A stretch of 64,000 bases of DNA, taken from Charina bottae (taxonomy: Eukaryota > Chordata > Lepidosauria > Squamata > Charinaidae). Where the stretch lies: assembly GCA_023362775.1 (NCBI GenBank), contig JALMGJ010000003.1, forward strand, positions 183,493,725 to 183,557,724. The letters run 5' to 3'. This document shows, in pieces, positions 10,235 to 21,882 of the stretch; the stretch's first letter is position 1, and each line of letters starts with the position of its first letter. The notes beneath the pieces are model-generated. The model was not told the origin of the DNA, ran no database searches, and was given only the letters and a program-made list of their open reading frames with translations. The translations under genes were made by a program, and so were the position numbers.

Positions 10235-10870
10235 AAAATTCTCTTGAAGATCATCCAACAACGTTACCATATGTACAAGCTGGATTCCGAAAAGGAAGAG
10301 GAACACGTGATCACATCGCCAACCTTCGATGGATGATGGAAAAGGCAAGGGAATTCCAAAAAGACCTCTACATGTGCTTCATTGACTATACAAAAACTTT
10401 TGACTGTTGATCATGACAAGCTCTGGAACTGCTTGAAGGAAATGGGAATATCATCACACCTCATCCAACTGATACGATCTCTGTACTTTGATCAAGAAGC
10501 AACTGTAAGGACAGCATATGGAGACACAGAATGGTTCAAAATTGGAAAAGGCACTCGTCAGGGTTGTATTCTATCACCTTAATTATTCAACATGTACGCA
10601 GAAGTGGTTATGAGAAAGGCACATCTGGAAGAATCTACTATTGGGGTAAAAATTGGCGGTAGGAACATCAACAGCCTCCATTATGCAGATGATACAACAC
10701 TGCTGGCAGAAAGTAAAGAAGATCTAGAACAGCTAATCCTAATAGTCAAAGATGAAAGTGAAAAATTTGGATTGCACCTTAACACCAAAAAAACAAAGAT
10801 AATGACAACGGCAGAGAATGTGCAAATCAGTGTTAAGATCAACAATGTGCTGATAATATCTTCAGGTACT
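10235..10870 (+). pseudogene. Decayed RTE-type LINE reverse transcriptase
   Basis: Plus-strand frames give FRKGRGTRDHIANLRWMMEK-like text (near 10290-10340, in a frame not starting with ATG), DHDKLWNCLKEMGISSHL, GKGTRQGCILSP and, after a stop in TTAATT, LFNMYAEVVMRKAHLEES, INSLHYADDTTLLAESKEDL and LHLNTKKTKIM. These match the BovB RT at 60557-61795 motif for motif (A region, B, YADDTT, thumb) but with different residues, so it is another RTE subfamily or an old branch. At least one stop and two frame changes make it dead. Both ends are lost. Confidence 0.8.
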
Positions 10871-12647
10871 TGGCACCATTATGCACACACACTGTTCATA
10901 TGTGAATATTCAGTCATTATTTTATTTTTTAAGTCCTCGATGCCATTTGTAGTTGCCAATCTTTGATACAAACATATAAAAATGCATGCATGCACACTTG
11001 TGCACATTTGCCTGTTCCTTTTAAAAAAGACAGTCACAAATTGATTGCAGAAACAGGTTAGAATAAATTTAGGTTTGGGGAAAGAAGAGAAACTGAATAA
11101 AATTGAATTGGATGGATTCATCCCTCCCTATCATAAAGAGCCAAATTTTCACAGCAGTGTCTTTTTCATCCTTGAGCAATGGCTACCATGTCCTGCAGTC
11201 ATACTGAAGAGAACTATCTTTAGAGCCAGCTTTTAAAATTACTCTGGGAGAAACAGAATCAGACAAAGAAGCATCAGAATCACCCAATCAGATGTAATTC
11301 CTTGTTAAATCAGCATCATCTCCAGAATAAACAGCTGGAGTTGAAGAGCTAAAGAGAAACAGCATCCTTGTTTTCATGCAAATGTATGCCACAGTAAAGA
11401 ACAAATATAGTATATATTAGAAGAATATTCTAACCAGCAGCACATTTTTCAAACTTTCCCTGGGATGCCAAAAGCTTTTTACACTTGCTTAAAAGTCATG
11501 CAGCAAAATGAAATCCTTTTCACATGGGATTATTTTTCTCTTTTTCAGCTCCTTCCCTACATCCCTCCCTTGGCTACTTTCTGGTGGTGTACAAAAGATA
11601 ATATGCTGCATCAGGACCAAACCACTACAAAAAATATCATTGTGTTAAAAGATTTTGATGCAAGAAGAATGGAGGAGAAGGTGGGGGAGGGGTGGGGGTG
11701 GGGTGGGGGTGGGGTGGGGCTGGGGAGAAGCGAAGGGATACATCAAAATAGAATCTGAAGAAGAAAGGGGTTATAGACTGAATGCTTTAAATTATTGCTA
11801 GCAAGAACTATGATATTGTAGAACACAGGATGTGTAGCAATCTGGTAGTGCAGGTGGGGATTTAAACTTCACTGAACAAACCCTCCCACTGCTTGCTAGG
11901 AAAAGCTCACTCCCTGCTGTTTGCCAATTAGTTTTGGAAGGAAGACTACACAGGTCGACAACAGCTTGTTCTTATTATTTGAATTATTTACAAGGATGTA
12001 AACCCAGGCATTAAAGGTGCAGCATATAGAGAATATTAGTTAAAATCAAGAACCTGTATGTTGTTCATAGGATAAAATTGCTTTCAGCCAAAGTTTAACC
12101 CCTGGATTATAATGGAAGTTAAGCATCCCTTTGAAATTCATGGAACTTAAAAGTATTTCATTTTGTCAGGCATTTGATTTACATTTTCCCTTGTATTTAT
12201 TTCCATTAGTGCAGCATGGAGACATGAAATAACTCAGGCTATCCTGAGATATTTTAATGTTATTCACTGGAAAATTGAATTGAGGTAACATTATTTACTT
12301 CAATGAGGTTGCATTTTGTGTGCAGTGTGAAGATTTGCAGGAAGTCTCTTCTCTCTTGCCAAGTATTCCATTACTTTTCATTTTAGAAGGAGAAATATTT
12401 AAAGTGAAACAGTATGGTCTGTGTTACTGTTCTTTGTGATGGAATATCACGCCTTGGATTGTGATGCTGTGCAGATGTAAGAGACAAAATCTTGGATTCA
12501 ATCTATAATTAGTTTATATTGAAATGATCATGAATAGGAACTTACTGTTCAGCTATAACCTTTCATACACCTTATTGGGAATAAGCCTAATGGAATACAA
12601 TTGAGGAGATTTTCAAATAATAATTTATAGGATTGCTTGACAGATTA
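10871..12647. other. No gene; one G-rich tract
   Basis: AT-rich sequence with no recognised repeat apart from the G-rich tract at 11682-11726. Confidence 0.5.
11682..11726 (+). repeat. GGGGT/GGGGGT tract with G-quadruplex potential
   Basis: At least seven runs of three to five guanines are separated by single T, A or CT spacers, so intramolecular quadruplex formation is expected on the plus strand. No neighbouring promoter is recognised. Confidence 0.75.
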
Positions 12648-12655
12648 CAGTATAG

Positions 12656-13100
12656 CAGAGCTTTCCAAACTGTGTGTCGGGACACGTTAGTGTGTCGGCT
12701 GCAGTGTCTGGGTGTGTAGTGGCTGCTGCTGCTGCTGAGCCCTGCCAGGATTCCGCACAGGTCCTAGTGCCTGCCTTGTGCCTTGCTGCCTCCAAACCTG
12801 CTGTGATTCCGCGCAGGTCCTAGTGCCTGCCTTGTGCCCTGCTGTAAGAGTGTGTCGCGAAATGATTACCTGCTGTAAGAGTGTGTCGCGAAATGATTAC
12901 CTGCTGTAAGAGTGTGTCGCGAAATGATTACCTGCTGTAAGAGTGTGTCGCGAAATGATTACCTGCTGTAAGAGTGTGTCGTGAAATGATTACCTGCTGT
13001 AAGAGTGTGTTGCGAAATGATGCCCTGCTGTAAGAGTGTGTCACGAAATGATGCATGTCTAAAAAGTGTGTCACCAACATGAAAAGTTTGGAAAGCTCTG
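12656..13100 (+). mobile_element. hAT-like non-autonomous element, 445 bp, with minisatellite
   Basis: Perfect 8-bp duplications CAGTATAG flank it (12648-12655 and 13101-13108). The ends CAGAGCTTTCCAAACT and AGTTTGGAAAGCTCTG are inverted repeats with one indel-like difference. The subterminal GTGTGTCG text is shared with the elements at 16945-17181 and 35829-36738. The interior has expanded into the minisatellite at 12841-13050. No transposase. Confidence 0.85.
12841..13050 (+). repeat. 31-bp minisatellite
   Basis: Unit period is 31 bp. The unit contains GCTGTAAGAGTGTGTCGCG followed by AAATGATTACCT. Starts at 12841, 12872, 12903, 12934, 12965 and 12996 are nearly identical; later units (13027 on) change CGCG to CACG and GATTACCT to GATGC. 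The GTGTGTCG core is the same as the subterminal hAT sequence, so the array grew from the element itself. Confidence 0.9.
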
Positions 13101-13108
13101 CAGTATAG

Positions 13109-13540
13109 AGTTGTCCTGGGCAAAAATGGCCTTTTGAATTTCTACAGAGAAGGATAATTTTTTCCACGATTTATCAACGGTAGAATTCCTTCATAATGGT
13201 GAGAGCGGCCCCACTACATAAAAATTGTAATGGAAGGAGTTGTCTCCTGAGGTCTTCCTTTGGGATTTAATTGAAGCATGGAAACCAGGAAGGCTCTAGA
13301 CCAGATCTCTGGAGTGATTATTGGATAGGTAGTCTTTGTGACTAAATAGGTGCAAAAATATCACATCCTGCCCATGAACATTCTCTGATTTTTTTCCCCT
13401 GTTTTGAATTACTTTATAAATCAAATTCTCTTTTATCCCTTTAGATAACAACTGATAGGAAAAAATGCTTGTAAATTTCTCTGCCTGGCTTTAAATTGCT
13501 TTTCCTTTCACATAAGATGAGTGTTTGTGTATGAGTTGTT
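13109..13540. other. No recognised feature
   Basis: AT-rich non-coding sequence. Confidence 0.5.
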
Positions 13541-13544
13541 TTTT

Positions 13545-13645
13545 CGATGTTGTTTTTTATTGTTTTTATCACTGCTGCTATAAGCTGCCCAGAGTTATGG
13601 CACATAAGATGGGTGGCCATATACTGTAAGTCTCTTAAATAAATA
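13545..13645 (+). mobile_element. L2-like LINE 3' tail (old)
   Basis: Text TAAGCTGCCCAGAGTTATGG, GATGGGTGGCCATAT and AAATAAATAAACAAA follows the order of the L2 3' end at 31690-31745 (CCGCCCAGAGTCCC, GATGGGCGGGGATAAA, AATAAATAAATA). Only the tail remains. Confidence 0.6.
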
Positions 13646-14090
13646 AACAAAGTAAATTTTTGCTAACTCACCCCTCCAACTACAGCTTCTTTTGCTTTTC
13701 AAATTGTATATTTGTTGATGGACTTTGAACTGGCTGTAACAATCACCCAGAAAGAGTGCAGAAGAGATAGCAGAAAAGGCCATGGAAAATGTTAGCCCAC
13801 TATGCTGTAAAAATATAAGACAAACTCAATGATACGATTTTTCTTTAGGAAAGAGACTAAAAACAAAACAGTATCAGATTGACATTACATAAAATCTATC
13901 ATGTGCCTGGGTGGTGGTCTTCTGTATGAAATAGAGGAAGGAAATAATAAAACTGGAAGAAGCATAGAAAAGATAAGATTTTCTTTACTTTCTATACATA
14001 TTCCAGAGATATGTAGAAAGTATAAGAAATTGGGCCTTTTATTATACTGTATATAAAATGTGGCAAAGGGAGAAAGTAGTTGAAGAGGAG
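13646..14090. other. No recognised feature
   Basis: Non-coding sequence; no repeat or motif recognised. Confidence 0.5.
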
Positions 14091-14092
14091 AC

Positions 14093-14176
14093 TTCCTTCC
14101 TTCCTTCCTTCCTTCCTTCCTTCCTTCCTTCCTTCCTTCCTTCCTTCCTTCCTTCCTTCCTTCCTTCCTTCCTTCC
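14093..14176. repeat. TTCC microsatellite, 21 units
   Basis: Eighty-four bases of perfect TTCC repeat. Purine/pyrimidine mirror symmetry would permit triplex DNA. The KEGR-rich open frames on the minus strand are repeat artefacts. Confidence 0.97.
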
Positions 14177-14512
14177 GAGGCCATACATTTTAAATATATG
14201 ATGCTTGGAGTAAGGCATGAGGAAGTGGTATTTAGTTTTCTCATCAATACTGATTGTGTAGATCTTCATGGAGACAAAGCACTGGCCTTTGAATATACTG
14301 TAATATGGAAATGAAATGTACTTGGCAATATATTGAATTGAGAAAGCCTAGGACAATCATTTTCAGTCTGGGGTTTTCATTTTCCATACATAGTTGGGTC
14401 ACATATCTTGGGGGTACAAAATTGGGAAATTATGGTCTAGGAATTGTTATTGGGGAAAAAAAGTATTAGTAGCAGGGCAGAGAAATGCAGAATAACCTGT
14501 TAAGTAAAATCT

Positions 14513-14564
14513 TACACACACACACACACAGACACACACAGACACACAGACACACAGACACACA

Positions 14565-14600
<36 letters not shown>

Positions 14601-14617
14601 TACATACATACATATAT
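14513..14617. repeat. CA/CAGA and CATA compound microsatellite
   Basis: CA dinucleotide run broken by regularly spaced CAGA units, ending in CATA units. Confidence 0.95.
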
Positions 14618-14695
14618 AGAGCATGTAGGTTCCAGAGATGAAGAAAGAGGTGGTAGAGTCACAGCAAAATGGTTGCAAGTACATCACAGGGCATA

Positions 14696-14715
14696 TCATC
14701 ATCATCATCATCATC

Positions 14716-14750
<35 letters not shown>
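14696..14750. repeat. ATC then AAT trinucleotide repeats
   Basis: About seven ATC units run directly into about eleven AAT units. Confidence 0.95.
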
Positions 14751-14751
<1 letters not shown>

Positions 14752-15126
14752 TGTACAGTGCATTATATGATTATTCCCAAATGTTAACATTGTCTGTATG
14801 ATCAATGTAACAATATTACATTATATTGCCAAAAACTGAGAGAACTTTAAATGTAACCTATTTAATAATTACATCCTTTTTTATTTCATGGATTCCTCAA
14901 TGAGCCATGAGTCTTCAGATAACTCCGTTTTATGGCTTTTTACATTCTACAGTTCTTGCTGAACTTTCAGGGAAGCATTCACTATTTATTGTGAATGTCT
15001 GACAGTGTTATAGTTTTATTTAAATATGAGCAAACATGAACTTTTTTCTTTTTTAAAAAAATATAGTTTGAGATGAATATTGCTTGCAAACTGTTATGCA
15101 GAAATGTGCACCAGAGAGATTTTGCT
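14751..15126. other. No recognised feature
   Basis: AT-rich non-coding sequence up to the long duplication starting at 15127. Confidence 0.5.
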
Positions 15127-15204
15127 AATAAATGGGAGATGAAGTTCCATCAGCCTCATTATACATGACCAATATCCTTAAAAAGACAAAAGCAATTAAA
15201 TTTT
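15127..15204 (+). repeat. Left copy of a 78-bp direct duplication
   Basis: Identical at 77 of 78 positions to 15692-15769; the one difference is C at 15154 against T at 15719. The two copies flank an L1 3' fragment exactly, so they look like a target-site duplication, though far longer than usual. Confidence 0.85.
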
Positions 15205-15691
15205 TCTCTTTACTTACATATGTATAGTTTTGGAAAAATTAAAGTGTACTAAAAATACAGGAATGGATGTTGAAACTACCAGAAATCGCAGAAAATGACA
15301 AATTGATTTGCCCACTAAAAGAAAAAATTTAAATTATTATTCTTTAATGAGTGGAAATTTTTGATGGACTATTTGCAAAAAGCAGGAGGAGTAAAGCTAA
15401 ATATGGGGTTTTGATGATTAGATTATAGATAAATAGTATATAATAGACAAGGAAAAATATATGAATGTTATATGAATAGCCAGCATGTTAAAACAAACTA
15501 TCTACTTTATTCTTATGACCATAGATGGATTGGAGGTTATCCAATTTCTATGTATGTCTTTTTCTTTATTTTTCTTTTCTTTTCTTTACTGCACTTTTCT
15601 TTTCCTTTCCTTTTAATTTCTTTTTCCGTTTCATCTTTAACTTTTAGCTTTGTATATTTAAAAACCTAATAAAACATATGCAAAAAAATAA
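15205..15691 (+). mobile_element. 5'-truncated L1 3' end, 487 bp
   Basis: A plus-strand frame reads WMLKLPEIAENDKLICPLKE near 15265-15325, like the L1 ORF2 C-terminus, with stops after it. The 3' part is a T-rich UTR ending in AATAAAACATATG and an A-rich tail, as in L1. The similar T-rich ending occurs at 44560-44672 and 62380-62472. The flanks are the 78-bp duplication. Confidence 0.75.
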
Positions 15692-15769
15692 AATAAATGG
15701 GAGATGAAGTTCCATCAGTCTCATTATACATGACCAATATCCTTAAAAAGACAAAAGCAATTAAATTTT
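15692..15769 (+). repeat. Right copy of the 78-bp direct duplication
   Basis: Begins right after the A-rich tail of the L1 fragment; pairs with 15127-15204. Confidence 0.85.
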
Positions 15770-16212
15770 GAAGGTATTTTATTAAAAATAGGTTGAATAT
15801 GTAGAAGATAATCATGCTTAGAAATGTAAATAAAACAAGAATTTATTAAGACAAGTTGAAAATCTTTCTGAAGAATTAAGAGTGAGAGTGTAACCAGGTT
15901 GTTGATTTATAAATGGAAGAAGTACCATTTTAACATGAGAGATTTAGGCATTTTTGGATGAATCTTTTGATTTCAGAATTGAAATTAAGCAGGATTTGAG
16001 CAAGCTGTTCTCACCATTTGAATTACCAGGATGTTCCAGGAACTTCTACACAGGTGTGAGTATGTAAATAGGTACAGCATTTGCATGATGAAGTCATCTC
16101 AGAAGTGGCATTGTTTTAGTGTCATCGCAGCTTGTGTGGATGCCATTGGAAGAGGATGCTTGGCTCAAACCTTCATTGAAGCAAAGGGCCCTTTTGAAGA
16201 TCTGCGTATGTT
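15770..16212. other. No recognised feature
   Basis: AT-rich sequence with short frames that carry no recognised motif. Confidence 0.45.
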
Positions 16213-16755
16213 ATGAACCTGAATGTGACTGCCAATTGCTCTCCAGGCTCAGGGCCTTCTCTGAGGATGGTTGTTCTTGTTACCAAACTGCCAGGCTGTC
16301 AAGATCTTCAAGAGAAGCCATTCCCCAAATGTCCTGCTTATTGCGAGGAAAGCCTTCTTCCTTTTTATGCCATTTGGAGTTGTGAGTGCTTCTTACTGCA
16401 TCTGCTTTAAGAAGGACATCAAGATGCATATTTCAGTTTAGTCTTTGAAAGTTGGGAGGTTCTTTATTGCCTTATGATTATTGTTTTATTTATTTATTTT
16501 AAAGTTTATTGTCTATTAAAACTAGAGGGGTCAGTCCGAACTGGAAAGAGTTGGATTTTCTATCAGTAGTTTATCATCATCTCCCAGGCCCTTACCTGGA
16601 TTGATTTTAAAGTTTATATATTGATGCAATATTATGTTAATTCTGATTTTAATTGTGTTTTAATTAATATACTTGTCATGCATTGGGTGAGGAAGGGTTG
16701 GATTTGTTAGTTTTGGTGGAAAGGCAGGATATGGATTAAATAAGTAAAAGAATAA
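16213..16755 (+). mobile_element. Probable old L2-like LINE 3' region
   Basis: The end reads GGTGGAAAGGCAGGATATGG then ATTAAATAAGTAAAA, like the L2/SINE hairpin end. The frame piece FKKDIKMH near 16405-16430 resembles FRKELKTW in the L2 C-terminus at 31500. Everything else is too diverged to place, so this is tentative. Confidence 0.4.
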
Positions 16756-16944
16756 GCAATATGGCTAGACAGTTTTTGACTTCACTTATTGTCTGTTTTA
16801 AGGGATGATGCAGTTTACAATCAACAATTTGGCTATGTTTAATGCTATGTCTAAATGACAGACAATGCCTTCTACTTTGTCTGGATTTTTACTTTCCTTT
16901 TCTGATGAAATGCTCTTGGAAACTCAAAATTGCATACTTTACGG

Positions 16945-17181
16945 CAGGGCTTTCCAAAGTTTTCCCGCGGTGACACACCAACTGCCATTGGTGTGTCGCC
17001 GTGGGAAAACCCGGAAGTGCCGCCATTGCGGCAGCGCGCAAAAACCCGGAAGCGCTGCTGCCGCTTTCAGTTTTTGCGCGCCGCCGTTGGTGTGTCGCCG
17101 CGGGAAAACCCAGAATCGCTGATGATGATCAGTGCTTCCGGGTTGTGTGGCGACACACCACACACAGTTTGGAAAGCTCTG
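16945..17181 (+). mobile_element. hAT-like non-autonomous element, 237 bp, GC-rich
   Basis: Near-perfect 8-bp duplications CTTTACGG and CTTTATGG flank it (16937-16944, 17182-17189). Ends are CAGGGCTTTCCAAAG and CAGTTTGGAAAGCTCTG. The interior is GC-rich with repeated TTGGTGTGTCGCCG, GGGAAAACCCGGAAG and GCGCG. These match the family at 12656, 35829 and 55850. No coding capacity; the overlapping open frames come from the GC-rich repeats. Confidence 0.85.
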
Positions 17182-17189
17182 CTTTATGG

Positions 17190-18834
17190 GCTCATAACAA
17201 GTTATATCTTAATTTGGACTCAAAAGTTAAAGAATTACAGGTTTACTCTATTCAATGTATTTCCATTTAAAGTCTAACAATCCTTTCAAACATAATCTTC
17301 TTTCTCAGATAGAAGCTGCTTATAACCAGATCCTCATGCTGTTGATTTGGCACAGATCTTAGTAAAATGGATAAGACTTGCATTTGGGTGGCTTGATTAG
17401 GTTTACTGTACATTAATTTCTTTTGGACTGGAAATCTGCATTTCAGCAGTTAGACTGATTGTGGAAAAGCACATACTGCTGCTGATTCCTGAAAACTAAT
17501 ATGCTGAATACAATTTGGTCTGTTCATAAGAAACTGTCTCTCTTTCAGAAAAAAAATACTGTCTTAGAATCTTTCATTTTGATGGAATTCCTATCTTAAC
17601 ATATACAGAGGTAATCTCTCCTTGATAATATGTCATTCATGGAACTCTATTATTGTCTTTGTGACAACATAATCATTCTGGAGCAGCTCATTGTGAAATT
17701 TGAAGCAGAAGTTTAAAACTTCAGATCAAGAATATGAGCCATGGCAATTGAATTCTGTGGGATAGAAATTGGATTAAAATACCAGCAATCAAATTATTGA
17801 GGAAGAATGGAAGAAATGCAACTTTTGCATGGTCCCAAATGATAGAAAATTCTGGGGAAGTACTGCTCAAGTTAATGCTTTTCATGAGAAGAAGTTATGG
17901 CCCACAAACCTATAGATCTGGTTAACAGGACAGTGTTTCAGTGGGGTTTATTTCCTAAAAAGTCCATCAAGATATCAGGCTTAAGCTTGCTTTCTAATAT
18001 TTATTTTATTTATAACTAGGTAAGTAGAGTTTAAATGAAGGCAAACAGCAGATGCTTTGCAATTCCAATAAGCTTTAAGCCTTTAGCTAACTTATACCTC
18101 TGTTCTAAACTGGAACAATTCTGTCCTTCACTCATACAGTATATACTGTCCTATTATTTATTGTAGCTGTGTATATGCCACGTCCCTCAAATCCTGATGT
18201 CCAACCATTTCTTACCAAGTCATTCTAGGTTGGTACAAAAATGGCTGTTTCTGTTTGTTAACCCATTTGCAACAAGAGTTTCCCACAATACAGGAACCTC
18301 TACATATAAACTAAAATATTTTGTTTCAACTTTTATTTAACTGGATTCTATAGGTCTAGAAATCATCTTGAAGTCAATAGTATTGATTATGTTTCAGAAT
18401 ACAAATCTGTGACAGTCCATACGGAGCTGGCCAAGATAATCAGCCTTCATTTTAGACTGCATTTGTCAGCACAGCATAGCGTATTTCCAAAGTGTGTCTT
18501 TGCCAAAGTGGTTTTGAAGCCTCATTTACCACATATGTGCAAGATTTCAGTCAATAACCAAAAATAACTACACTGAAGTGGGGGGAAAGTTTTTGAAAAG
18601 CAATTCTACAGTTTTGCAGTTTTCAGGTAACGTTTAGTTGATCATAAGAAATTATTGTGTTTTTTTTTTTTAAAAAAACCCCTTCTAGGTATTTTTAAAA
18701 GTAGAATTTTTTTGAAAAGTCTCTGATAAATGTTTTTTCTTTCTTTTACTGCTTTCATGCAGGGAGATTGGCTAAATTTAGGTGATCAATTGGACAGCTA
18801 AGAACTCTAAAATAAGACCAGGGCTATCCCTGAG
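17190..18834. other. No recognised feature
   Basis: About 1.6 kb of AT-rich sequence without recognised repeat or coding potential. It may be single-copy. Confidence 0.5.
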
Positions 18835-19167
18835 GGGGCGTGGTGGCTCAGTGGGTAAGACGCCAGGCTTGTCGATCGGAAGATTGCAAGTTCGGAGGTT
18901 CGAATCCCTAGCCCTGCGTGCGGAGTGAGCTCCCGCACTAGCTCCAGCTCTTGCCAACCTAGCAATTCGAAAGCATGCAAATGCAAGTAGATTAATAGGT
19001 ACCACTTCGGTGGGATGGTAACAGCGTTCCACGCGTGTCATGCGGCCACATGACCGTGGAAGTGTCTTCGGACAACGCTGGCTCTTTGGCTAACAAACGG
19101 AGATGAGCACCGGCCCCTAGAGTCGGACACGACTGCACAAATGTGCGGGGGGTACCTTTACCTTTAC
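18835..19167 (+). mobile_element. tRNA-derived SINE, BovB-tailed family
   Basis: The head has a tRNA-like A box (TGGCTCAGTGGGTAAG) and B box (GGTTCGAATCC), i.e. an internal RNA polymerase III promoter. The body ends AGAGTCGGACACGACT, as in the BovB 3' end, followed by a CCTTTA tail. Flanks CTATCCCTGA and CTATCCCTCCCTGA look like a target duplication with a 4-nt slip. Other copies: 31885, 37145, 46560, 59415. Confidence 0.9.
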
Positions 19168-21474
19168 TATCCCTCCCTGACCACAGCAAAAACATGCACT
19201 GACCCCTACTTTTTTCTGCTGTCTTTCCATGAGACTTTATCTTGGTTCCAGCCATGATTGATACAGGCTTAAGGCATCCTTAGCGTACTGCTGTTAAAGG
19301 AATATTTTCCCCTTTATTCCAACACTGTCCAAAGGTAGCTTCAAAACCTGTTGAACTTCATTATTCATGACTTTGGATGGAAGTTAGATGACTGGCAGTG
19401 AATGGAAACAGAGATGAAAAAGGCAGGATAGGTGTTGCCAATGGGAATAGACAATTTCATATCAGGTACTTTTCTGCAGACGAAAGGATGGATGGATTGC
19501 ATATTGGATAAAGGCCCAAAATGTATTCTGTGTTAAACACACACATTCACATATACAACTGATCCATGCCAAGGAAAGCTGAATTCTTTACCCTTTCTCC
19601 TATGGATGCAATTTCCTAGGAAAAAAATACTTCTCTTGAAGCAAAACCCAAACCGGCACATAACTTCCAAAACAAGCACATGCTGTAACTTCAGTTGTCT
19701 GCTTTCCTTTGCAAGTTGCAGGAAAGATGCAGAATTTTATAGCCAGGCTCCAATGGAAGACTAAGAATTAAACACAACCTCTCCATGCTATGAGAACTGC
19801 ACGATACATATTAAAGATAACCTGTGGCTCAGAAGCTTGAATTCTACAATCAAAATAAAAATGAAGGGATTATACATTGATGCTATTTTTCTGAGTTTAT
19901 CTCCTGCTAAAGATATCTTTGTCTTAGTCTATGAGCCTGAAGGGGTTTTGTAAGATGCTGACCTGAAAAAAATAAATGTTCGACATTTGCATACATTTTT
20001 GCCTAGGAGAGACTGTATGTCACATATGCAGCTGTGTCTTAGTCACTGACTTCAGAAGGACCATTCCACATGAAGTTGCTTTTCTAGTACAATTTAAATG
20101 TTTTTTTTCCCTTGCATTCTAACAGATGGCCACAATAATAACTCAGATGGATTCCTTTCTGCATGCACTGCAATGTTTTGCGCATGATAAAGCTTAACAG
20201 CTAAGTACTTTTATCTCCACTGTTATTTGATAATATTCTAATAAAAGCACTGTTCAGGTCAAGCTACCCACAGTCATACTGTAATCAATGACATTTGTTG
20301 TATGGTTTCTAAAAGAACATGTTGAATAATTAATACACTTTAAAGTTCTTAAGATAAGAGAGGTAGTAGAAAGGATGTGCCTCCAATGTGACTCTGGATC
20401 TTTCCCTTCGTGGCTCTTTCTGATTTAGGATAGATTCAGAGGGTGCTTATCAGTTCTGTACTGATATTTCTGGGGAACTAGCATTATCTGTGTGTTCTCA
20501 GAGTATCTCTCTAGTAACTCTCCATTTTCAGATTGTTACAAAAACATCCATTTTACTTTCTTGCAAAAGACATTGTTAGTGTGCAAAGAGGTGGGCGTCC
20601 CCACGTGGCTAGGGGCTACGCTTTGCCTTATTTGGTGAACAGAGAGCTGCAGTGGGCAGAAAGATGAGGCAAAGCGCACGGAGCCATTTCATACATGGGA
20701 AGGATTTGTCATTTTTCCTATTTTGGTGGGAGGGAATAATCTTTGGTTTCCTTTGTTAGGACTTCCAGTGCAAATATTTTCCACTTCAAATGGGCTCAAT
20801 TATCAGCAATTCCAGTCATGTGGGTTTGGAGGCCACATGTGACCCGAGGAGCTGGCATATTGACTAGCCCTGTTACACAAGCTTGTGATGTATTTCACAC
20901 TGTTTGGGAAAGAGGGACTGTGAAAGACCATTTTTAGTCCTGCCTTTGCCTCTTTGTTTTTGGATCATTTTCATTTCTGTTCATCTATGGTCACAGCTGT
21001 CTTTGTACTTGTTTTGCACTTGGCCATAACTCACATATTCAAATCGGTAAGCCTGCCATTTACGCACTATAATCCTTCAGGAGAGAAGACTGTCTTTCAG
21101 TAGTTCACAAAATACAAACATGAAAAGTCTGAGCAGATTCATTAAAACAAAGTGGTTCCTTGAAGAAAGTTTACTTCCATCCTCCAGTTTATTTCAAATG
21201 CCAGATAAGAGGCCGATGACTTAGAACTGCTGGAAAGGTAAATGTCAGGGCTAAAGTAAGCTTATATTTAGTTTTCCACTAAACCAACTAACAGCCATGA
21301 TGGTTTATTTTCTCATGTTTTCATTTTTCCTTTAGGCTATAATATCTTAGATAATCATTCTAAATGCATGATAAAAAATTGTTTTGACTATGTACTGTAT
21401 AATGCTGTCTGAAAGGGTGTGTATTCCACTATGCTCTTCTTCCTGTTTTGTTAATTGTTAATATTCTTGTTAAT
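19168..21474. other. No recognised feature
   Basis: About 2.3 kb without recognised repeat or gene. The 64-residue frame at 20743-20937 has no family motif. Confidence 0.5.
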
Positions 21475-21565
21475 ATTTTGTTATATAATTATAATTATAT
21501 TATATATAATTATATATAATATTTATATATTATATATATTTTGTTATATAATTGTTAATATTTTG
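21475..21565. repeat. AT-rich palindromic tract
   Basis: Repeated TATATAATTATA and TTGTTAATATT units, largely self-complementary. Confidence 0.75.
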
Positions 21566-21882
21566 TTAATATTCTTCCTGTTCTGTTAAGTGATAGCCTC
21601 TTTTCCAATCTGCAACTTTACCTCAGCTCACATGTGATACACCAAACATTTTTGGGCATTGACAGTAAAATTGATGCTGATTTATAGAATGTTTTTAGTT
21701 AAGGCAAAATTGTGAAAATTTCTTTACCTATAGAAGATGTTTCTTACATCCCTCTCGCCTTTCTTTTTGGCAGAAAGCTCACATTGTGTTGCTTACAATT
21801 GTTACATGTTTAGGTTTCATTATCAAACCTAGTAATGTGAGTCAACTAGAAGGCAAGGTCTCTGATAAGTATTTGATAAGAG

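Noticed and set aside
12841..13050. Regular repeats that might suggest a CRISPR array
   Set aside because: Period is 31 bp with no distinct spacers, in a eukaryotic hAT-like element.
16031..16410. Overlapping 60-88 codon frames that might be a host exon
   Set aside because: No splice-site context or family motif; the 3' part resembles an old L2 end.
18835..18920. tRNA-like sequence with A and B boxes
   Set aside because: It is the head of a SINE with several copies here; it lacks a proper cloverleaf acceptor end and is followed by SINE body.
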